A stretch of DNA of 64,000 nucleotides, taken from contig NZ_JADPMP010000011.1 of the NCBI RefSeq assembly GCF_015686655.1, forward strand, positions 62,001 to 126,000. Reading direction: 5' to 3'. Both the position numbers and the translations under genes were made by a program. The notes below the pieces were generated by a model. It searched no databases. It saw nothing but the letters and a program-made list of their open reading frames with translations, and was not told the DNA's origin. Below are positions 48,816 through 56,679 of this stretch, one piece after another. Every line of letters starts with the position of its first letter. Within the stretch, counting starts at the first letter, position 1. Origin of the DNA: Pontibacter sp. FD36 (lineage in GTDB: Bacteria > Bacteroidota > Bacteroidia > Cytophagales > Hymenobacteraceae).

Positions 48816-49943
48816 ATGAAAAAAATTACCCGCTTCCGCAGCTACCTACTGTCAGCTGCCTTTGCCTTTGGTGCGCTCACTATCACTTCCTGCGACAAAA
48901 AGGACAACGGGCCTGCCGGTGAGTACGCCCGCAATGGTGTCCTTGTGTCCAATGAAGGCGCCATGACCAAATCAAATGCCTCGATGAGCTTCTACAGCCA
49001 CGACAGCAAAACAGTGGAGAACGAATCGTTTAAGAAGGTGAATGCTCCGCTTCTGCTCGGCGACGTGTTGCAGCACATGGTGCAGCATGGCGACAGGCTA
49101 TACCTGGTGATGAACAACAGCGGCAAGGTGGTAGTCACTAACGCCCATACCCTGAAAGCGGAAGGCGAGATCGCCGGTTTGGAGGCGCCCCGTTACTTTG
49201 CGGCCCTGAACGATGATAAAGCTTATGTAACGGAGTGGCTTGGCTACGATCCGGCGACTTATGTATATGGCAACGGCCGAGTAGCAGTAGTGGATCTCAA
49301 TACGTTGACCGTTACCAAAACAATCACTGTAGGCGTGCAACCGGAGCAACTTATCCTTCAAGGTGGAAAGCTCTACGTAGCCAACAGCGGTGGCAACTCT
49401 GTAACGGTGATCAACACGGCTACTGACGCGATAGAAACTTCTATCACCGTAAACGACGGCCCGAGCAGCCTGGCACTGGACCGTAACAACATGCTTTGGG
49501 TAAGTAGCCGAGGCATCAAGTCTTATGACCCAACCGACTGGTCTGTCAGCGAAGAACACAGCACTCCCGGCTCCCTTGCCAAGATCAATACAGGTAGCAA
49601 TTCGGTAGCCGCGACACTCACCTTCACCAGAAATGCGCCATCTCCAGACAAGCTCACGCCAAATCAGGGCGGAGACAAAATCTACTATGTGTTCAACAAC
49701 AAGGTATGGGTGCAGGATGTCAACACGACTACACTGGCCACTCAACCACTCATCGACCGTGGCAGCTATGTAGCTTATGGCTTCAACGGCCTGGGTGTGG
49801 AACCTGGCAGCGGCACGATTTACGCAGGCAAGGCGACAGACTATGCCTCCAACGGTTGGGTGGTGCGCTACAACCCACAGAGCGGAGCAGCTGTAGACTC
49901 CTTTAGGGTTGGTATTGCCCCGAACGGTTTTGTGTTCAAATAA
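48816..49943 (+). CDS. BtuG-like surface cobalamin-binding lipoprotein
   Basis: 375 residues from the ATG at 48816. A lipoprotein signal (MKKITRFRSYLLSAAFAFGA ... TITSC) is followed by a YncE-like beta-propeller (GRVAVVDLNTLTVTKTITVG, YVANSGGNSVTVINTATDA). BtuG of Bacteroides is a propeller lipoprotein that caps BtuB and binds B12 with extreme affinity. The fold, lipid anchor and position directly behind a riboswitch-controlled btuB match that. Binding itself is inferred, and no other DUF could be assigned by eye. Confidence 0.85.
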   Translation: MKKITRFRSYLLSAAFAFGALTITSCDKKDNGPAGEYARNGVLVSNEGAMTKSNASMSFYSHDSKTVENESFKKVNAPLLLGDVLQHMVQHGDRLYLVMNNSGKVVVTNAHTLKAEGEIAGLEAPRYFAALNDDKAYVTEWLGYDPATYVYGNGRVAVVDLNTLTVTKTITVGVQPEQLILQGGKLYVANSGGNSVTVINTATDAIETSITVNDGPSSLALDRNNMLWVSSRGIKSYDPTDWSVSEEHSTPGSLAKINTGSNSVAATLTFTRNAPSPDKLTPNQGGDKIYYVFNNKVWVQDVNTTTLATQPLIDRGSYVAYGFNGLGVEPGSGTIYAGKATDYASNGWVVRYNPQSGAAVDSFRVGIAPNGFVFK

Positions 49944-49959
49944 TTAATCTGCTATCCCC

Positions 49960-50010
49960 AAAAGCACAATGCCCGGTCCTCTTATCTAGAGAGCCGGGCA
50001 TTGTGCTTTT
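49960..50010. terminator. Bidirectional terminator after the BtuG-like gene
   Basis: A perfect 17-bp stem (AAAAGCACAATGCCCGG and its complement) around a 17-nt loop with A- and T-runs at the ends. It lies between the B12 operon (+) and a small lipoprotein gene (-). Confidence 0.85.
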
Positions 50011-50024
50011 ATACCTGAGCCGAA

Positions 50025-50309
50025 TTACTGGTTCGGATCAGGCTTCAGATTTTCATCATAACGTTTCTGGCGATCACCCTCCTGGTTAAAGGCACTGTCG
50101 CCTATGGCGGTTCCTTCACGGCCTTCGTATACGTCCTCGTAATTACCAGTAGTATCACCGTAGGTACCCGCACGGTTAGCCTCTTCCGGTTGCTCTATTT
50201 CGCTCCGCTCCACGTTTGTCTCACCTGGGTCGGTACCCGTGTTACAGGCCGTCATACCTACGCCCATAAGCAAACCAAGTGCAGCAGCCGTTTTCTTTAT
50301 AGATTTCAT
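50025..50309 (-). CDS. Small acidic lipoprotein of unknown function
   Basis: A 94-residue protein: a lipoprotein signal (KKTAAALGLLMGVGMTAC, Cys near residue 22), then a polar, acidic chain without predicted structure (RSEIEQPEEANRAGTYGDTT). No family is recognised. It lies on the opposite strand from the B12 operon and shares its terminator, so a link to B12 uptake is not implied. Confidence 0.65.
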   Translation of the reverse strand: MKSIKKTAAALGLLMGVGMTACNTGTDPGETNVERSEIEQPEEANRAGTYGDTTGNYEDVYEGREGTAIGDSAFNQEGDRQKRYDENLKPDPNQ

Positions 50310-50452
50310 AGTTTTTTCATTTTAGATTTTCAAAGTGCCAATCCGCATCAGGGTATAGCTCTCTAATGTACGACCAGCCTACAATTAGAGTTAAAAAAAG
50401 CTACATACCTCACTCCTTTGCCGTATGACATAGTGCACATAAACATAAAGGT

Positions 50453-50629
50453 ATGATGAACGGGAAAAATAAGTCTGACCAGGAAAAGAGCAGCAAGGAA
50501 ATGTCTTCGGACAAGAAAAAAGTAGCAACCGACAAGCAAACCCCGCCGCCACAGGGTTCGGGTGCGAACAATCCGGGCCACACCAAAGACGACAGCTCTG
50601 ATGCCGAGGCACAAAAAGGGCACGCCTGA
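50453..50629 (+). CDS. Small hydrophilic protein (58 aa)
   Basis: From ATG 50453 to TGA 50629 the frame gives 58 residues: MMNGKNKSDQEKSSKEMSSD, then lysine-rich, then TPPPQGSGANNPGHTKDDSS and a polar end. There is no hydrophobic segment. Composition and the NNPGHTKDD part resemble the 57-residue protein at 42581, suggesting two members of one small family. It precedes the DUF2798-like gene by 51 bp in the same direction. Function unknown. Confidence 0.6.
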   Translation: MMNGKNKSDQEKSSKEMSSDKKKVATDKQTPPPQGSGANNPGHTKDDSSDAEAQKGHA

Positions 50630-50680
50630 TGGCGCAACAATCAGCCTAAACCTTAACTTTGCGGCTATACCTGGTCTGCC

Positions 50681-50914
50681 ATGAAAAAGAACTTGATGAA
50701 CCCGGCGCTTAAACGCAAGTTGCTGGTTATCTCCCTGCTGTGCCTGCTCGTAGCCTCTGCCCTGCAGCTCTATACCTTCGGATTTGCTGATAACTTCTTC
50801 AGTAACTGGCTGCGCATGTTTGTGGTACTGTTTGTTTTGGTGGCAGGTACTGTGCTGGCTGTTGTGCCGGGTGCAAATTATGTTGTCAACAAGACTTCGC
50901 AATTATTCAGATAA
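50681..50914 (+). CDS. Small two-helix membrane protein (DUF2798-like)
   Basis: A 77-residue protein with a basic start (MKKNLMNPALKRKL) and two membrane helices (LLVISLLCLLVASALQLYTF; FVVLFVLVAGTVLAVVPGAN), matching the pattern of DUF2798. The function of that family is unknown. It lies 51 bp behind the 58-residue protein gene and ends at a strong terminator. Confidence 0.7.
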   Translation: MKKNLMNPALKRKLLVISLLCLLVASALQLYTFGFADNFFSNWLRMFVVLFVLVAGTVLAVVPGANYVVNKTSQLFR

Positions 50915-50937
50915 GCACTGCTATACCTCTACAAACG

Positions 50938-50971
50938 AAAAGCCCGTGATAGCATCACGGGCCTTTTGTTT
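50938..50971 (+). terminator. Terminator behind the DUF2798-like gene
   Basis: AAAAGCCCGTGAT pairs with ATCACGGGCCTTTT around a 3-nt loop and is followed by GTTTT. Confidence 0.8.
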
Positions 50972-50974
50972 TAG

Positions 50975-51329
50975 GGAACAATTGAAACACTTACACCATC
51001 ACAAGCCATTGCTTCAGGTTATTATTCATGAAATTTATTCCACTGATTTAACCTTTGCTTTTACGCCTAGAAGCATTCAACTATAGATGATAATAATGCA
51101 AATATAGTGATATTCGGATTGATTTATATAATTAAATATCGCTTTAATGCATAATTTATTCGATGTTATACCTACCATTCTCTAAGCTGCTCATTTACAA
51201 CAATTCCAGACTGAACCCTGCCTGCACTAGAAGTGTTAAGCAGGCAGTAATTGTTTAGAAAGCGCTACAGAATCAGTAGTTTTGCAGCCCGCGCCCTTTG
51301 GGGCGTTTTTATTTTAAGAATCCCGAGAC
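50975..51329 (+). other. AT-rich non-coding spacer of 355 bp
   Basis: No supported gene. It holds AT-rich sequence (51080-51170), one AGAAAGCGCTACAG run and, near its end, TAGTTTTG (51277-51284) with TTG at 51251-51253 (23 bp apart), a possible promoter for the radical SAM gene. Confidence 0.45.
51251..51284 (+). promoter_or_regulatory. Possible promoter of the radical SAM gene
   Basis: TTG, 23 bp, TAGTTTTG then CAGCC. The spacing is at the long end of the accepted range. It is 45 bp before the TTG start codon at 51330. Confidence 0.4.
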
Positions 51330-53534
51330 TTGAAGAAGCCAACCATACTGCTCATTACGCCGCCGCTCACGCAGCTCAACACACCATACCCCGCCACTGC
51401 CTACATCAAGGGCTTTCTGAAAGGGCAGGGCTATACCGTTACCCAGGCTGACTTTGGCATTGAGCTGGTGCTGCGCATGTTTTCGAGAGATGGACTAAGC
51501 AGAATATTTGAGGCTGTAGAAAAGGGGGATTTTGAGTTGTCGGATAACAGCCGACGCATCCTGCGACTCAGGAGGGAGTACCTGAACACTATAGAGCCAG
51601 TCATCCGTTTTCTGCAGAACAAAGACACTACCCTGGCTCAGCAAATAAGCTACAGCCGTTACCTGCCCGAGGCTTCACGCTTCGACCAGGTAGAGGACAT
51701 TGACTGGGCTTTTGGCAGCATGGGCATCACCGACCGCGCCCGTTACCTGGCTACGCTATACCTAGAGGATCTGGGTGACCTTATTAAAGAAACCATCTGC
51801 CCCTATTTCGCTTTTAGCCGCTACGCCGAGAAACTGGCCTTGTCGGCCACTTCCTTTGACCCGATGGAGGAGTCGCTGCAGACGGAGCCAAACCTGGTAG
51901 ACCAGATGCTGCTCGAGCTGCTGGAAGAGCGCCTGCAGGAAGTGCAGCCGGATGTGGTCGGCTTCTCTATACCTTTCCCGGGGAACCTGTATGGTGGTTT
52001 GAGGCTGGCACAGTATATCAAGCAGCACCATCCGCACATCCATACGATGATGGGCGGTGGCTATCCAAATACAGAGCTGCGAAGCCTCCGCGAGCCGCGC
52101 CTGTTCAAATACATCGACTTTGTAACGCTGGATGACGGCGAAGGCCCTTGGCTGAAACTGCTGGAATACTTGCAGGGCGAGCGCCAGGTTGATTTTCTGC
52201 AGCGCACATTCATGCTACAGGATGGAAAGGTAGAGTTTATCAACGGCTGCCTCGACAAAGATATTCCGCACACTGAGGTGGGAACGCCGGACTACAGCGA
52301 TTTGCCACTGCAGGATTACCTGTCCGTGATCGACGTGATCAACCCGATGCACCGCCTCTGGAGCGACGGCCGCTGGAACAAGCTAACGGTGGCCCACGGC
52401 TGCTACTGGAAACGCTGCTCCTTCTGCGACATCACGCTCGACTATATTTCCCGCTATGAAACGGCCCCGGCTACTTTGCTGGTGGATCGCATCGAGCAGA
52501 TCATCGCCCAGACGGGCCAGACGGGATTTCACTTCGTGGACGAAGCAGCGCCGCCAGCCGCCCTCCGCGACCTGGCCATTGAACTGCTACGCCGCGGTGT
52601 GAAGATTACCTGGTGGGGCAACATCCGGTTTGAGAAAACCTTCACACCCGACCTCTGCCGTCTGCTGGCCGCGTCAGGTTGCATAGCTGTGTCGGGTGGT
52701 TTGGAAGTGGCATCTGACCGACTGTTGGATTTGATGAAAAAAGGTGTGAGCATTGCGCAGGTGGCACGTGTAACGGACGGCTTCACACAAGCTGGTATCA
52801 TGGTACATGCCTACCTCATGTATGGCTTCCCAACGCAGACAGCACAGGAAACGATTGATTCGCTGGAAGTGGTGCGGCAGCTTTTCCTAAACGGCGTGAT
52901 ACAATCCGGCTACTGGCACCGCTTCAGTATGACGGCGCATAGCCCGGTGGGTAAGCACCCTGAGAAATTTGGTGTGGTGAAAGTAGGCCCGCCGGAAGGT
53001 GACTTTGCCAACAACGACCTTTGGCACGATGACCCGCAGGGAACCGACCACGAGCTGTTCGGCCAGGGTTTAGCGAAAGCCATCTACAATTATATGCATG
53101 GTGTGGGACTGGAAGAGCCACTCTCGTTCTGGTTCGATTTCAAAGTGCCGCGTGTCACCACCGACCGCAACCTGATCGCCAAGGCGATCCAAGAGCCTGC
53201 CAAACCAGACAGCGAACGCAAGCTGGCCCGTGTATTCTGGCTCGGTAACGTGCCCGAAATCGACTTTATGATGTATGCCAAAAAGGGCCAGACCATCGAA
53301 CGCTGCGTGCTGACTTTTTACGAAAAAGCCGAAGACTTCCAGATCAAAACTACAGCCAACATTGGGCAATGGCTGCTGGAGCAACTCACGCTGCTGACTT
53401 CTGAAGATGCTCCGGCTATGACACTGAAGCAACTGGAAGAAACTTACCCACTGGACGCACACCTGAACTTCACAGAGTTCCTGGCGTCTCCTGTTTGGTT
53501 TGAGTTGCGCGAGAAAGGATTGCTGTTGCTGTAA
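51330..53534 (+). CDS. B12-binding radical SAM protein
   Basis: A 734-residue protein from a TTG start (MKKPTILLITPPLTQLNTPY). A cobalamin-binding-type Rossmann part comes first (DVVGFSIPFPGNLYGGLRLA ... GGGYPNTELRS, about 210-245). The radical SAM barrel carries C358, C363 and C366, a CX4CX2C cluster motif (HGCYWKRCSFCD) instead of the usual CX3CX2C. No DxHxxG cobalamin motif is seen. Its substrate is unknown; enzymes with this plan often methylate or rearrange inert carbons. A B12-uptake operon lies 1.4 kb upstream. Confidence 0.88.
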   Translation: MKKPTILLITPPLTQLNTPYPATAYIKGFLKGQGYTVTQADFGIELVLRMFSRDGLSRIFEAVEKGDFELSDNSRRILRLRREYLNTIEPVIRFLQNKDTTLAQQISYSRYLPEASRFDQVEDIDWAFGSMGITDRARYLATLYLEDLGDLIKETICPYFAFSRYAEKLALSATSFDPMEESLQTEPNLVDQMLLELLEERLQEVQPDVVGFSIPFPGNLYGGLRLAQYIKQHHPHIHTMMGGGYPNTELRSLREPRLFKYIDFVTLDDGEGPWLKLLEYLQGERQVDFLQRTFMLQDGKVEFINGCLDKDIPHTEVGTPDYSDLPLQDYLSVIDVINPMHRLWSDGRWNKLTVAHGCYWKRCSFCDITLDYISRYETAPATLLVDRIEQIIAQTGQTGFHFVDEAAPPAALRDLAIELLRRGVKITWWGNIRFEKTFTPDLCRLLAASGCIAVSGGLEVASDRLLDLMKKGVSIAQVARVTDGFTQAGIMVHAYLMYGFPTQTAQETIDSLEVVRQLFLNGVIQSGYWHRFSMTAHSPVGKHPEKFGVVKVGPPEGDFANNDLWHDDPQGTDHELFGQGLAKAIYNYMHGVGLEEPLSFWFDFKVPRVTTDRNLIAKAIQEPAKPDSERKLARVFWLGNVPEIDFMMYAKKGQTIERCVLTFYEKAEDFQIKTTANIGQWLLEQLTLLTSEDAPAMTLKQLEETYPLDAHLNFTEFLASPVWFELREKGLLLL

Positions 53535-53580
53535 AACCGTGTCTCGACAAGGTTTGTTGACAAAGAACAATACACTATTG

Positions 53581-53619
53581 AAAACAGAACAGGCGCTGAT
53601 AAAGCGCCTGTTCTGTTTT
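53581..53619. terminator. Bidirectional terminator behind the radical SAM gene
   Basis: A perfect 17-bp stem, AAAACAGAACAGGCGCT with its complement, around a 5-nt loop. It lies between convergent genes. Confidence 0.85.
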
Positions 53620-53629
53620 CTGCTTTTGA

Positions 53630-54562
53630 TTAGTTGACTCTGCCAGGAGTTACTGGTGGCGGGTAGTCTAAGCCAAACCGTTTCGCATAGTCTTTCAAGG
53701 GCTCCAGGCCAACCTCGGCACGGCGCTTATCCACATTCGCTTCATCCTCTATCAGGTAAAACTCAGGTTTGTTGGTTTCAGGGTTATTTCTCAGTTGACT
53801 TCCGTAGAGCTGTGGCTGGTTGTTGTACATGCGCACCCTATCCTCTGTAAGTGCCAGGCTACTTTTCTGCAACTCCCCCTTCTCTGCCGCTTCTCGCATC
53901 ATAGGCAGGTATTTCTCCATCAGCTCCTTCTGATCCTGGCCTATATGTTGTATCACCGCCCAGGCCGCCTGACTAGCCGCCCCTCCTACCATGCTTTTTC
54001 CGGGCCAGCCGTGCTCTTCAATAATAGCTATTACCTGCTCCAGGTTTTCTTTGTCAGCAGCCCACATTTTAAGAATCAGGTCCTGAAACTGCTCTGACTG
54101 CGGCCCATGCTCCTGCTGCACCTTGCTGATCATGCGTCTGTGCTTCTGGTCATTTTCATAGATTTGCTCCAGCTGTGCCTTCAGGGGTTTATTGTAGTTG
54201 GCCTCTGCCTTATCCACATTCGCCCGCAGCTGCTGCACTAACTTTTCCCAACGTTTGTCGCTGTGGAGGCTGTTGAGATCAGTGTCCTGCTTCAGGTGAT
54301 TAATGTTGAGGTAGCCTTTGTCGATGGCTTTTCCAAGGTGCGCAAAGGCCTTGTTTTTGTCTCCTGCCAAAGCCCATGAGCAGGCAGCATTGTAATGGTC
54401 TGTGGTACTCCCCTTCCCATCTTTTAACACCTGATCGTATACTTGTCCGGAACCCTTATAGTCTTTGGTATTATACTTTGCATTAGCCTCAGCAGCAGAT
54501 TGTGCCAACGTAACAGTGCTTATGCTGCCAGCCAGCAGCAGAGAAAGGAAGAGCGTTTTCAT
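53630..54562 (-). CDS. DUF6624 protein with signal peptide
   Basis: 310 residues from the ATG at 54562 (signal peptide MKTLFLSLLLAGSISTVTLA, probable cut after AQS). A TPR-like part comes first (DHYNAACSWALAGDKNKAFA, about 55-75). Then comes the DUF6624 part (HRRMISKVQQEHGPQSEQFQ, IIEEHGWPGKSMVGGAASQA, TEDRVRMYNNQPQLYGSQL), a family of unknown function common in Bacteroidota. It is probably secreted to the periplasm. It is transcribed alone and ends at the terminator shared with the radical SAM gene. Confidence 0.82.
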   Translation of the reverse strand: MKTLFLSLLLAGSISTVTLAQSAAEANAKYNTKDYKGSGQVYDQVLKDGKGSTTDHYNAACSWALAGDKNKAFAHLGKAIDKGYLNINHLKQDTDLNSLHSDKRWEKLVQQLRANVDKAEANYNKPLKAQLEQIYENDQKHRRMISKVQQEHGPQSEQFQDLILKMWAADKENLEQVIAIIEEHGWPGKSMVGGAASQAAWAVIQHIGQDQKELMEKYLPMMREAAEKGELQKSSLALTEDRVRMYNNQPQLYGSQLRNNPETNKPEFYLIEDEANVDKRRAEVGLEPLKDYAKRFGLDYPPPVTPGRVN

Positions 54563-54679
54563 AGATTTTCTAGTTTGTTTACCATTCAATCTACACAAAT
54601 TTCATAATATATACCTTATCAGATACTTTATTCTGCCGCAACAGCTTTAACATAAAGACAATCCGATAGCAAATGGGTA

Positions 54680-54720
54680 AAAAAGATGAAGCCGCACAAA
54701 CAGCTGTTTGTGCGGCTTCA
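54680..54720 (-). terminator. Terminator behind the M28 peptidase: perfect 34-bp palindrome
   Basis: TGAAGCCGCACAAACAG is followed directly by its exact reverse complement (54687-54703 and 54704-54720). On the minus strand a T-run follows. It is about 20 bp from the peptidase stop. Confidence 0.8.
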
Positions 54721-54740
54721 CAGAAAGAAGGGTTATATGT

Positions 54741-56414
54741 TTAGTTATTCATGTAGCTATCCCGTACAGCCTTGAACTCAGAACCCGCCTTCCATTGTGG
54801 CCACTCCGATGAGCCCGCCAAACGGTGACCTACCTGGTAAAGCAGTTTCAAATCCTCTACCACCCCATCCATTTTATAATCCGGATGCACCTGGTCGGCT
54901 GCTTTGTGGTAATAGTTGGCGTAGTACTCGTCAAGTTTCTTCTTGCCCAGTTCTTTACCGCCATCCATCAGGTCCACTCCCGGACCAATGAACAGCGCCG
55001 GTATACCTATTTTGGCAAAATTGAAGTGATCGGAGCGGTAATACAGGCCTGCCTCTGGATTCTCTTCCGGTGCGATGTAACGACCTGCCGCTTCAGCCTC
55101 CGCTGTGATATAGTCCTCGAGCTCGGACTGACCCATCCCATACAGCACCACGTCTTTTGTCTTGCCATAGGGGTTCATCATGTCCATGTTGATGTTGGCC
55201 ACCGTCTTCTCTTTCGGGAACACCGGGTTTTCAGCATAGTAAGCCGAGCCCCAAAGTCCCTGCTCCTCCGCCGTCACGGCCAGGAACACTACTGTACGCT
55301 CCGGCTGCGTCAGCTGATTCTTAAATGCCTTGGCAATCTCGAGCAAGCCGGCCACACCACTGGCGTTATCCACAGCACCGTTGTAGATACTATCGCCTGT
55401 CGCATCGGCCTTGCCTATACCTAGGTGGTCCCAGTGGCCGGTGTAGATGATCGTCTCGTCAGGGCGGGTGCTACCGGTGATCTTGGCGATGAAGTTGGAT
55501 GTCTTATCGTAGCGGGTCTTCACTTTTAGCGAAGTGCTCGCCTGCAGGTTTAGCGGGAAAGGTTTGTTGCCCGGCTTAGATGCTTTGCTGAATACAGACT
55601 TATAATCCATACCTGCAGCGGCGAAGAGTTTCTCAGCTATGGGGGTGGTGATCCATCCTTCCATGGCGCACTTGTAGGTTTCGCGGCCACGGCTGTCAAG
55701 GTACATTTTGGATGTGTTCCAGTTGTTCTGCACTACCTGGAAGCCGTAGCCAGCAGGATCGGTATCATGGATGATCAGGGCTCCTTTTGCTCCCTGTCGG
55801 GCTGCCTCTTCAAATTTGTAAGTCCAGCGACCGTAGTAAGTCATGGCTTTGCCTTTGAATACAGCCGGGTCCTGGGTATAAAAGCCTGGGTCATTCACCA
55901 ACATCACCACAATCTTGTCCTTCACATCCAGACCGGCATAGTCGTTCCAGTTGTACTCCGGTGCCACAACGCCAAAACCCACAAACACCATTTCTGTAGG
56001 ATTAATGTTGATGGACTCGTCCGTGCGACGGGTCCAGATCACATAATCGTTACGGCCTTCCAGCTTCAACTCCTGCTGCTTGCCTTTGATGGTCATGTCT
56101 GAATTAGCCGTCGTATTCACCTCTACCATCGGTACCTCCTGGAAATAGCTGCCGTTGTTGCCCGGCTCTACTCCGAGCGCCTTAAACTCCCGCTCCAGAT
56201 AATCCAGTGTTTTCTGCTCACCCGAAGTGAACGGCTTGCGGCCCTCCATATCATCGGCAGCAAGCGCAGTCAGGTATTGCTCGTAGCTTTCAGTTGTAAG
56301 TGCGGCCACGGTTCCGGCACCGGCTTCTCCTGTTTCAGGGCTGGAAGACTGGCAGGCGGTGAACGCTCCGGCCAATAATATTGGCAGAAATAGAGGCTTG
56401 ATTTTTCTTATCAT
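54741..56414 (-). CDS. M28 family peptidase lipoprotein with PA domain
   Basis: A 557-residue protein: a lipoprotein signal (MIRKIKPLFLPILLAGAFTA then Cys), an inserted protease-associated domain (YYGRWTYKFEEAARQGAKGA, about 190-210) and the M28 zinc site: TGHWDHLGIG (His), YNGAVDNASG (Asp), TAEEQGLWGS (Glu pair), NINMDMM (Asp) and RSDHFNFA (His). It is an outer-membrane-anchored aminopeptidase-type enzyme that probably degrades external peptides. It resembles other M28 proteins of Cytophagales; its exact specificity is unknown. Confidence 0.93.
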   Translation of the reverse strand: MIRKIKPLFLPILLAGAFTACQSSSPETGEAGAGTVAALTTESYEQYLTALAADDMEGRKPFTSGEQKTLDYLEREFKALGVEPGNNGSYFQEVPMVEVNTTANSDMTIKGKQQELKLEGRNDYVIWTRRTDESININPTEMVFVGFGVVAPEYNWNDYAGLDVKDKIVVMLVNDPGFYTQDPAVFKGKAMTYYGRWTYKFEEAARQGAKGALIIHDTDPAGYGFQVVQNNWNTSKMYLDSRGRETYKCAMEGWITTPIAEKLFAAAGMDYKSVFSKASKPGNKPFPLNLQASTSLKVKTRYDKTSNFIAKITGSTRPDETIIYTGHWDHLGIGKADATGDSIYNGAVDNASGVAGLLEIAKAFKNQLTQPERTVVFLAVTAEEQGLWGSAYYAENPVFPKEKTVANINMDMMNPYGKTKDVVLYGMGQSELEDYITAEAEAAGRYIAPEENPEAGLYYRSDHFNFAKIGIPALFIGPGVDLMDGGKELGKKKLDEYYANYYHKAADQVHPDYKMDGVVEDLKLLYQVGHRLAGSSEWPQWKAGSEFKAVRDSYMNN

Positions 56415-56625
56415 AGTATTAGCAGGTTTGTTAAATGAATGGTGAGTGCCAAGGTATAACAGCCACAGAAGTGTTAAAGTACATAAAGCTGTTCAGGAAA
56501 AAAAGTAGCGAGGGCTTCAAGGCCATTTGCAGCTTAGCTGGCTGCCAGCTTCCTCTTGAAATTGAGATCAGATACAGCCCCTGTCTTTGGCACAGGCACC
56601 GCGAGGTCTGGCAGCACCAGCATCC

Positions 56626-56664
56626 ATAAAAAAGCACCCAAAGCTTTACGCCATGGGTGCCTTT
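56626..56664 (-). terminator. Terminator behind uvrB
   Basis: GCACCCA and TGGGTGC pair across a 13-nt loop and are followed on the minus strand by TTTTTTATGG. Confidence 0.7.
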
Positions 56665-56679
56665 CAAATTTCAAACTTA

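Noticed and set aside
56415-56625. A small gene between the M28 peptidase and uvrB
   Set aside because: Frames of 64 and 78 residues exist but show no start context, domain or codon pattern, and the spacer holds only the uvrB terminator.
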